A DNA stretch of 64,000 bases from Paratinospora sagittata (taxonomy: Eukaryota > Streptophyta > Magnoliopsida > Ranunculales > Menispermaceae): assembly GCA_035771175.1 (NCBI GenBank), contig CM069610.1:20984501-21048500 (forward strand), written 5' to 3'. The position numbers and the translations under genes were made by a program. Every line of letters starts with the position of its first letter. Positions within the stretch are counted from its first letter, which is position 1. This document shows, piece after piece, positions 56,475-64,000 of this stretch. The notes below the pieces were generated by a model. That model searched no databases and was not told the DNA's origin. It worked only from the letters and a program-made list of their open reading frames with translations.

Positions 56475-56578
56475 TGTAATACCATAGGATTTCACCAAAA
56501 AAACAAAATTGTATCGTCCGGGCAGACGGCCCGGACGTCCTGGCAGGACGCCTGAACGTCCGGGCGGGTGCCCGAAAC
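56475..56578 (+). mobile_element. B1 3' LTR, only the first 104 bp
   Basis: TGTAATACCATAGGATTTCACC matches the 5' LTR start. About three GGACGTCC / GAACGTCC-type palindromic words follow, then the homology stops at about 56578 (CCCGAAAC). The rest of the LTR is missing and no flank can be paired with AGCTG at 48642. Confidence 0.8.
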
Positions 56579-58943
56579 CACAAGACTATTATTTTGATCC
56601 ACATGTATTCAACAATGACAACCTACATAATTAAATTAAGAACTTTGATGATAATTAAGTACTAGGATTTTGTATGATATTCAAATAAACCAAACTCTTG
56701 TATTAAATTTTCTCGATTAATCTAAATTGTTTCGCTAATTGTTAGGGGAGCATAAAACTAGCATTTTGGTTAGCAAAAACAAAACAAAACCATAAGAAAA
56801 ATAGAAAAATGAAAAAAAATACATGAAGTTAATTAATTACCAGGCAACCAACCTTGCCTGCTTAATTATTTCAATGTTTTTAATACATAAACAATATGTT
56901 CAACAATATATTAAGGAACAAATCTAAAGCTACACATATATACGTCTGATTCATTTTGAAGCATTTATATATGTTTTTTTTTTCTATCTCAGTGATAAAT
57001 ATATACAAGCTAACGCCTATATATATATAACCAATAAACAATTTAAGCCTACAGAAATAAATCAATAATAGTTAAACATCATAATAATTTCAGAAAAAAA
57101 AAGACGAAACCTAGACAAACGAAACAAACATAATAACAGGAAAAAAATAAAGCAATGAACTAAAATCCACAAAAAAAGTCTACTAGCAAGATTAATCGAG
57201 ATTACTGATTTCTCACAAAACCCATATGAAATCAACATAAAAACGCCCAAAACATACAATAGTATAGAGATGTTTAGCGTGGATCAAGCGAAGAAGAACA
57301 AAATGGATACAAACTACTAAGAGTCTAAGATTAGAAAAGAAAATCACTACCTGCGGTGTGAGTGGTGACGATGTCGGCGAGAACAGAAGACCTGAATGCG
57401 AACTGCAAAGACAAAGGAGCGAAGAATCTGAAGAAGAAGAAGAAGAAAAAGACGATTACAACTTGCGAAATGCAAAGTTGGGAGAGAGAGAAAAAGAGAG
57501 CTTCTGCGGACTGAAGAATGAAGAAGATGCGAGAATGGAGAGGAGAAGTGACAACGAGATGGAGTGAGAGCTACTGCGGACTGCGGCGACTGCAATGGAG
57601 AGGGTTTTTTTTTATCTAGGTCGTTTTGAACTTTTCATGAAAAGGGAGGGTTTTTTCACTTTTTGTTTAGGTTTAGGGTTTACAATTAAACCAAAATGCA
57701 TTTATGATTTAAGCCAAAAAAGAAAAGAAAAGAAAAGAAAAGAAAAAAACGAAATAAAGAAGGGGGGGAGAAATATGTGCAATTCCGATTTGCACTGGGG
57801 CAGTGGGCAGGGGGTAATTGGGATTTGGGGTTGGGAGGAGACAGGTTAGGTCGAGTCAGACCTGACCTTTTTGGTCGAAACCCACCACCCGACTTACCCG
57901 ATTCTTTTGTCAAACCCGATCTGACCCTACCCGACTTGGTCGGGTTTGGTCGAGTTGGGTCGGGTTTCTTTTACCCCTATTTACATTTAAAACTCTTAAA
58001 TCTCTCTTTCACTCCAACTCTCTCCAACGTGAATGAAAAGAAGAAAAAGAAGAAAGAAACAGAGAAAGAAGAACAAAGAGAGGAAAGAAGAGGAGAAAAG
58101 AAAAACGCGGGGTTCGCGCTAAATCTGGACCCGCGGTATGTAATTTTCACTCTATTTCTTCGCGAAATTGATATTTAAGTTAGATGTACTAAGTCTCTCA
58201 GAGTAATTTTTGCTATGAGAGCCATTTTACGGTGTTTTCAAAATTGGGGTTTTGACCTGGCTTGAATGAAAATTTGTTTGAAAGGTTGAAAAACACTTCC
58301 TAAACTGTAAAAGCCCTGAATATGTGGTTAGTTTCATTTATTTGTTCATTTGAAATTTTTATGGCTGTTGGAAGTTAGATTTGATATTGGAGACCTTTTG
58401 AATCATATTAATGGAACTCCAAATTAAGGCTATCGAATGGTAGAATGGATTGTTGTGAGTCCATCGATACTAATTTCATTATTTTTGGAGACCGTGAATA
58501 GTATTATGCTTATTTCTTGTGAATAAAATGAATTGGAATCCAGTGAAACTCCGGTTTGAGACCATAGAATAGTAGAGAACTTAATTTCGGACGTTTTGAT
58601 ACAAAGATTGTGATTTTTGGATATGATTTGATATTTTTAGTAACTAAATATATTATTTTGGTGAGTAAAATTGATTTTGGATACCTCCGCGAACTTGTAA
58701 AACCTCAATGAAATACCTGTTGAAGGTGGTAGAATAATAGTATGACTGATTTTATACTTGTCGATGTGGACAGAATAATTTTAGGAATGTTCTATATTTT
58801 TAATAAAATTGATATATGTTTCCAGTAGAAAAATAAAATTGAGAACTAGTGAAAATATGATTTGGAAATCTATTTTAACTGTTTCTGCTTGTGGAAATAT
58901 TTAGATTGACCGTAGAAACGGTAGTAGCATCTTCAACTGCTTA
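56579..58943. other. Unassigned region between B1 and B2
   Basis: About 2.4 kb without a recognised protein gene. 56579-57290 is AT-rich. 57840-57985 holds repeated ACCCGA / GGTCGGGTTT words, like degraded DNA-transposon ends. 58000-58130 is GAA-rich. 58180-58940 is featureless AT-rich sequence in which LTR-like structure cannot be shown. A possible host 5'-UTR exon is listed separately. Confidence 0.5.
57352..57605 (-). other. Candidate host 5'-UTR exon with splice donor
   Basis: The minus strand is CT- and TTC-rich, as plant leaders often are, and ends CACACCGCAG followed by GTAGTGATTTTC, a good 5' splice donor at 57351/57352. T-rich intron-like sequence continues to the left. No coding exon is found downstream in the window. 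An 82-codon ORF through it has no recognisable product. Confidence 0.25.
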
Positions 58944-60310
58944 TGTCACACCCCGCCCGGACGTGCCTAAACCGGTGGGACACTCATGGACGGGGCACGA
59001 ATCCATTATAACAATAACCAAGTGCGCGGAAACACGATTAAGTACAAGTCTGATTTCATTAATTTCAGAATATATTTGTACATGATATAGTTAAGGGAAC
59101 ATCTTCCCAAAATTCCCAATGAATAATACAAAGGGTAAAAAAATGCGGGCCCAAAAACCTGCACCCAGTCCACCCAAATCTCCTGTGAAAAATTGGATAA
59201 CAATGGGGTGAGCTACACGCTCAATGGGTAAAATAGTTTGTGAATATAACAATTAATAAAGCAAACTTCATAATCAAATATCATAAATACACATCAGAGC
59301 ATCATAATCAATCCAACATGTATGTATGCATGACACCGTCTCGTATTGGTTTCATGATTGTATGTCGCCTGAGTTCACGTATAGATGTTCCTTCCCTAGA
59401 GTAGCCAGGTTCTCATTGTACGTCCCTCCTTAGGAACAACGTTCTGGATTCACGTATAGATGTCCCTCCCCAGGAGTAGCCGGGTTCTCATTGTACGTTC
59501 CTTTCCAGAGAAATATTAAACAGGATTTGGCAACGTCTGGTGATCCTTATCAGGGTCGGCATCACCACGTGCAAGGTTAGGACATTCAGTATTACTTGTA
59601 TAAGCTGATAGCTTTCAAATAAGACCAACCAGATCATTATTCAGTTGAGAGGTGAGACACGAGGTCTACTTAAATACCAATCGTTTAGAGCAACATGCTG
59701 CCTCCCGTTAACTATTTAAAGTTACTGAGGACAAGACTGAGTTTGGTTGAGCCAGATTGACCACTAATCTGACATAGAAACAGTGTAATACATGAACTCC
59801 AAATATACAGTCATAAGTATGACAAGTTTAAACATTATACGGAATAATGCAGTGTAAATGAATATTAAGCATAATGATAAATGAATGTAAACTTTAATAA
59901 AAGTTATAAGACACGCAAACCTATGTTTCGTTCCCTACCTTCAGATAAAAACTCGTTCGAGAACTGGCGCCTTCCCCCTAGCAGAACCGCGTTGCACCGA
60001 GAAGAGAGTCTCAAAAGAGAAGACAAAAACTCAAAATGAGTGAGAGAGAGAAGAAAAATCACAAGGAGAAGTGATTTTCGTGTGAGAAATGAGGAGGGGG
60101 GTTCCTTAAATAGGAAAAAAGGGTGCCCAAAGGTTCGGGCATGCGCCTGAAGGTTTGGGCACCCCGCCCGTACGTTCGGGCAGGCGCCTGAACGTTCGGG
60201 TACGCGCCCGAACGTTTAGGCAGGCTCCCGAACGTTCAGGCACCCTACCCGAACGTTCAGGCACCTTGCCCGAAGTTCAATTTTTTTTTGTGCAAACCTA
60301 GGATATAACA
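58944..60310 (-). mobile_element. B2 3' LTR (1,367 bp), same family as B1
   Basis: Minus-strand start TGTTATATCC at 60310 lies next to the polypurine tract; the end GGGGTGTGACA is at 58944. U5 is clearly homologous to the B1 5' LTR. It has about seven units of a 20-21-bp palindromic word (GCCTGAACGTTCGGGC type) at 60128-60270, upstream of a TATTTAA box (plus TTAAATA at 60106-60112). An ORF at 59006-59203 lies in the LTR and is not supported. Confidence 0.88.
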
Positions 60311-61622
60311 CTCTACCCCCCTTAAAAGGATTTCTCCCTCAAAATTAGTCCAAGTAGTCGAAGATATGATGACTGGCAAACGAGACATCGAGCAACGAAG
60401 TGTGCAATCGCCTTCTTTATTCCAGAAAACCAAACTTGTTGCTTGACATCCTTGTACATCTTGTCACCCGCAGGATGCATAGTGAACCTCGAACAGTGCA
60501 TCTCAGTGAGCACTTCTTTCCTAACCTCAATATCGTTCGGTAGACAGAGATGTTTTTTTATAGAAAACGGCCCGGTCTTCAGAGACCGACCAGTGAGGAA
60601 GGTTAGAGTTGGCTGATAATTGAGAGAGTCGTGATCTTGCTCCCTTCTCGATCAGTTGTAGGTTAAATTTCTCCATCTCTGTAGCCAACTTTTCCATCTC
60701 GAAGTTAAGAGTGCAAGCAACATAAGATTTTCTACTCAAGGCATCATCAACCACAACATTGGCCTTACCGGGATGGTACTGGAGTTGAAAGTCATAACCT
60801 TTCAAGAACTCCAACCATCGTCTTTGGCAGAGCTTTAGGTCTCTCTGGGTGTAAGTGTACTTAAGACTCTTGTGATTCGAGAAGACCTCAAACCGTTCAC
60901 CGTATAGGTAATGATGCCATAACTTCAGTGCGAATACGACAACAACAAGTTCCAAGTCATGCGTTGGGTAATTACCCTCATGAATCTTCAGTTGCCTCGA
61001 AACATATGCAACAACTTGGCCTTCTTGCATTAGTACGACACCTAAGCCTTGGAGAGAGGCGTCGGTGTATAGTGAAAATCCAAGTGCATTTCTTGGAGTG
61101 ATTAGTACTGGTGCTGTGGTGAAGCGCTTTTTTAGTTCCTGAAATGATGTTTCACAGGCGGGATTTCAGATGAATCGCACGTCTTTTCTAGTGAGCTTTG
61201 TAATAGGTTCAACAATCTTTGAGAAGTCCTTGATGAAGTGTCTGTAATAGCCAGCCAAACCAAGAAAACTTCTAATCTGAGTAACAGTGGTAGGTTGCTT
61301 CCAATTTAAAATTTCTTTAACTTCAAAAGGATCCACCTCAATGCCATTGCCTGAAACCATATGGCCTAGGAATTGAACTTGCTTCGCCCAAAATTCGCAC
61401 TTACTCAACTTTGCATACAACTGGTGGCTTCTCAAGGTCTGGAGGACAATCCTTAGATGTATCTTATGGTCTTCCTTGGTTGAGGAATATATCAAGATAT
61501 CATCCACAAAGACCACCACAAATCGGTCTAAGTATAACCTAAAGATGAGGTTAATCAAATCCATGAACATAGCAGGTGCATTTGTTAGACGGAACGACAT
61601 GACCAAGAACTCGAAATAGTCT
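60311..61622 (-). pseudogene. B2 pol remnant: RT, RNase H and integrase finger
   Basis: Minus-strand reading begins inside RT at about 61622 ([20 protein letters not shown]), with catalytic [11 protein letters not shown] and [20 protein letters not shown]. RNase H follows with [10 protein letters not shown] and [17 protein letters not shown], interrupted by a stop near 61166. Then [17 protein letters not shown] and the integrase finger (HCSRFTMHPAGDKMYKDV, CLVCQ). From there it jumps at about 60345 to the tail next to the polypurine tract, so the integrase core and chromodomain are deleted. B1 and B2 have complementary deletions: B1 lost RT/RNase H, B2 lost the integrase core. Confidence 0.9.
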
Positions 61623-61977
61623 AAGAACATAAGCCAAACATGTTTTAACATTTGAAAATCATTTTAGATAAAATCTAATGTATTCATGATATGTAAGAGA
61701 GAAATTGAGCAAACTAGAACCAAAGAAAGCTACATCCTAATTCTAGACACACAAAGACTCTCAACCTCATAATTTATTCTTTCCTTCAAGTTGTCCAAGC
61801 TTTAAATGTGGTTGATCCTTTGCTTGAGAGGCTTGAAGTACTTTGATCTTCTATTGGCTCTTTTCCCTTTTAGGTGCTGAAATATACTAGATGAAATCAT
61901 TAGCATCATTTGTTATATTGTTTGTTAACATCGAAACACTTAGGAGAAAAATAAGTAGAAAACCACTTAGTTCAACA
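61623..61977 (-). mobile_element. LTR-C5 fragment
   Basis: The outer end on the minus strand is TGTTGAACTAAGTGGTTTTC at 61977, matching the C-family start. It covers only the first part of the LTR and joins B2 RT at about 61622. Confidence 0.7.
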
Positions 61978-62186
61978 AGAGTTACATCATCACCTCTACT
62001 TGCGTAATAAAGATTTGTACGTTTTAGTCATGTGAGAGTTACATCATTACCTCTACATGTGTACTCGTCCATCAAGTTTATGTTACATGACTCTGCCAGA
62101 TGGTCCACCCTCACGATTGGTCAAACCTTGGGAAACTTCCAACAGTCCGACTCTGTGTGAATGCATCCACACTTGAACTACGTACT
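61978..62186. other. Short unassigned spacer with a direct duplication
   Basis: AGAGTTACATCATCACCTCT at 61978 recurs as AGAGTTACATCATTACCTCT at about 62036. Nothing else is recognised. Confidence 0.5.
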
Positions 62187-62407
62187 TGTTGGTGTAATGA
62201 CCCTTACTCTTGCTTGTTTTGATGATTGCGAACAACGTTCCAATGATTACCTATCACTTTGACTAAGTTGTTTCAGTACCATAATGATCAAATAATAACA
62301 ATCAACAGAAAAGTTAAAGTCAAAACTTGAAGTGAATCAAAACAAAGGGAAGATCAAGATCAATTTTTGATATGTAATTGCTTAGATTCATTTAGGGTTG
62401 TAGTATT
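62187..62407 (+). mobile_element. LTR-E2 fragment
   Basis: It starts TGTTGGTGTAATGACCC and is related to LTR-E (14468, minus): both continue with TTTTGAT-ATTG-AAC and a segment resembling AACTTGATTAAGTTGTTTC. It stops at 62407, where LTR-F begins. Confidence 0.6.
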
Positions 62408-64000
62408 TGTTGGCCCAATATTATCGTCCAAGAGTGGGGGTGAATTGGACGTGATGGATTTTCGTGTTACCTTTCGGTTTAACAATTAAACAATATATGT
62501 GTGCAATATAGGTAACAAGCAAAGCAATAAAGTGCAGAAAAAATAAACAAATGGACACATCGATTTATAGTGGTTCGACTCCCTTTGAACCTACTCCATT
62601 ACCTGACCACCCACGATCAGGATTTTCCAAATCCACTAAGTCTATCTAACTTATGGGCGTATATAGAAGTCGTACAATTTAGTCAACTTATGGGGGTAAC
62701 TAGAAGCCGTAAACCTAAACAACTTGCAGACGTGCTAGAAGCCGTACACGAACCAACTTACAGGTGTGGTTGGAAGCCGTACAATCTAATCAACTTACAA
62801 GCGTGACTAGAATCCGTATACTTACCAACTTACGAGCGTGGTTAGAAGCTGTACAAATAAGGTATAGTCCCCAGTTGAATAACAAGTCAACTTTACATTC
62901 AAGGTTATAAATGATATTTAGAGAAGTTCGAGGAACTCTCTTACAATTTTAGCATACAACCTTGAATTGAACAATCTCTACTATTCCAACCATAATATAT
63001 TAAGTGAAGTGTAATGTTGAAATAGTTGTTCACAAATACATGCAAACGATTCAAAAGATGTTTATGCAAGTTCAAGAATCGTGTGTGTACATTTATTCTC
63101 AAATATTGATTTAAATATGTTATATGAGGCACACAAGAATCAATATGCACAAATGATCAAAATATCGATTCAAAGAAATTAGAATAAGCACAAGAATCGA
63201 TATAAACACAAGCACATGAAACCACAATCAAAATGATGATAAATCAAAGCACAAGTATGGTTTCAATGTTTAAAAACAATTGCACATGTAATCGAATCAA
63301 GATGATAGCAACATAGCACAAAGATCGATTAACTCAAACAATATCACATGAATCTCAAGGAAAGAGTTTATACCCAACAATAGTTAAGGTTGAAGCTCAA
63401 AGATTCCTTCAATGTGATAGAGATGAGAAAATGCTTCAACTATGATGATCAAGATCAAATATGTGTAGTGAAGACTCTTGAGGAACACTTGATCAACCTC
63501 CAACAACTTTCTCAAAGATGTTCAATGATAGTGAAATAGGTTTAAAGAAATCTTTGAAAGAAAGGATTGAAGAACACTTAAATGAAGAACTTTTGCGTTT
63601 AAAACTGATTTGGAACTTGTTTTTTGGCTGAAAATTAGGAGAATAATTTGTAGGCACAAGTTCTAAGGTTTTGCAAAACTTGCTCTGCCCGAGGCACAAG
63701 AATGCGTTCCAAGAGAGATGAACGTGTTTTTGGTTTGGAACTTGAAAACTTTCAAGTTTTCCTCCAATGCAGGAGTGCGTTCCTTATTAAAGGAGTGCGT
63801 TCCTCCATTTTTCCGTTGGACATAGGAGCATGGTTTTTCAAATAGAAACACGGTTTCTATGGAAATTCCTTTGTTGCCCATTTTAGGTTCGAGTGCGTTC
63901 CAGGTAGGAGGAACGCGTTCTTTAAATCCTGATCTAAAAATGTGGGTTTCGGGACAGAAACACTGGAGCGCGTTCCTTAGGCAAAGGAGCGGTTCTTTAA
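62408..64000 (-). mobile_element. LTR-F, Sirevirus-like LTR running off the right edge
   Basis: The left end TGTTGGCCCAATATTATCG and the nearby GTCCAAGAGTGGGGGTGAAT are like the left ends of C1 and C2, so this is a minus-oriented LTR whose 3' end is at 62408. The block GATTTATAGTGGTTCGAC at about 62562 parallels those in the other LTRs. GTGCGTTCC-type motifs at 63700-63990 take the place of the GAAAC-CG-TTTC array. No TATA box was identified. Confidence 0.6.
62640..62865 (+). repeat. Tandem repeat of about 40-bp units in LTR-F
   Basis: Five imperfect copies have the form CAACTTACGGGCGTG-type start and TAGAAGCCGTAC-type end. It stands where LTR-C1 has its ACGGGCTAAGGATGAACC array. Confidence 0.75.

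Noticed and set aside
57347..57595. 82-codon minus-strand ORF as a protein gene
   Set aside because: Low-complexity translation of a CT-rich stretch; better explained as an untranslated leader, and even that is uncertain.

Overview
The window is plant nuclear DNA, almost certainly from an angiosperm and probably a eudicot with a transposon-rich genome; the species cannot be read from it. Nearly everything is LTR retrotransposon: Ty3/gypsy Athila, Tat and Tekay-like chromoviruses, and Ty1/copia Sirevirus-like gag and LTRs. The one host gene recognised is the last exon of an MSI1-type WD40 histone-binding protein (6311-6539, +). No bacterial features, rRNA, CRISPR array or functional tRNA gene were seen. 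Family labels (A to F) are used only within this annotation.

Layout. 1-5696: minus-strand Athila element (pol, protease, gag, PBS, 5' LTR) running off the left edge. 5697-7811: host DNA with the MSI1 exon. 7812-11032: minus-strand Sirevirus-like gag, PBS and 5' LTR. 11033-15179: LTR pieces (C2 with an internal inversion, E) and a coiled-coil remnant. 15180-33803: one solo LTR (C1) inflated from about 2.2 kb to 18.6 kb by nested insertions: a Tekay-A element (15397-26030) and a solo LTR D (27599-33381), which itself holds a second Tekay-A solo LTR (30010-33001). Every layer has an exact 5-bp target-site duplication visible in the sequence. 33809-38296: two more LTR-C copies, a DNA-transposon-like fragment and a microsatellite. 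38297-42545: Tat-type gag/protease, a tandem repeat, and an antisense ORF with a plausible intron. 42546-48646: second Athila element, 5' truncated. 48647-56578: Tekay-like chromovirus B1 with two extra ORFs flanking gag-pol. 56579-58943: unassigned, with one candidate host 5'-UTR exon. 58944-61622: B2, same family as B1 in opposite orientation. 61623-64000: further LTR-C, E and F pieces.

How parts work together. In each element gag makes the particle protein, the aspartic protease cuts the polyprotein, RT/RNase H copies RNA to cDNA from a tRNA primer (tRNA-Asp-type site in Athila-1, initiator-Met-type sites in the Sirevirus-like element and B1) and integrase inserts it. All copies here are broken by stops, frameshifts or deletions, so none looks autonomous. 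The most unusual content is the three-ORF layout of B1, the intron-bearing antisense ORF of the Tat fragment, the chimeric right end of Tekay-A inside its own target-site duplication, and dense palindrome arrays upstream of the LTR promoters.
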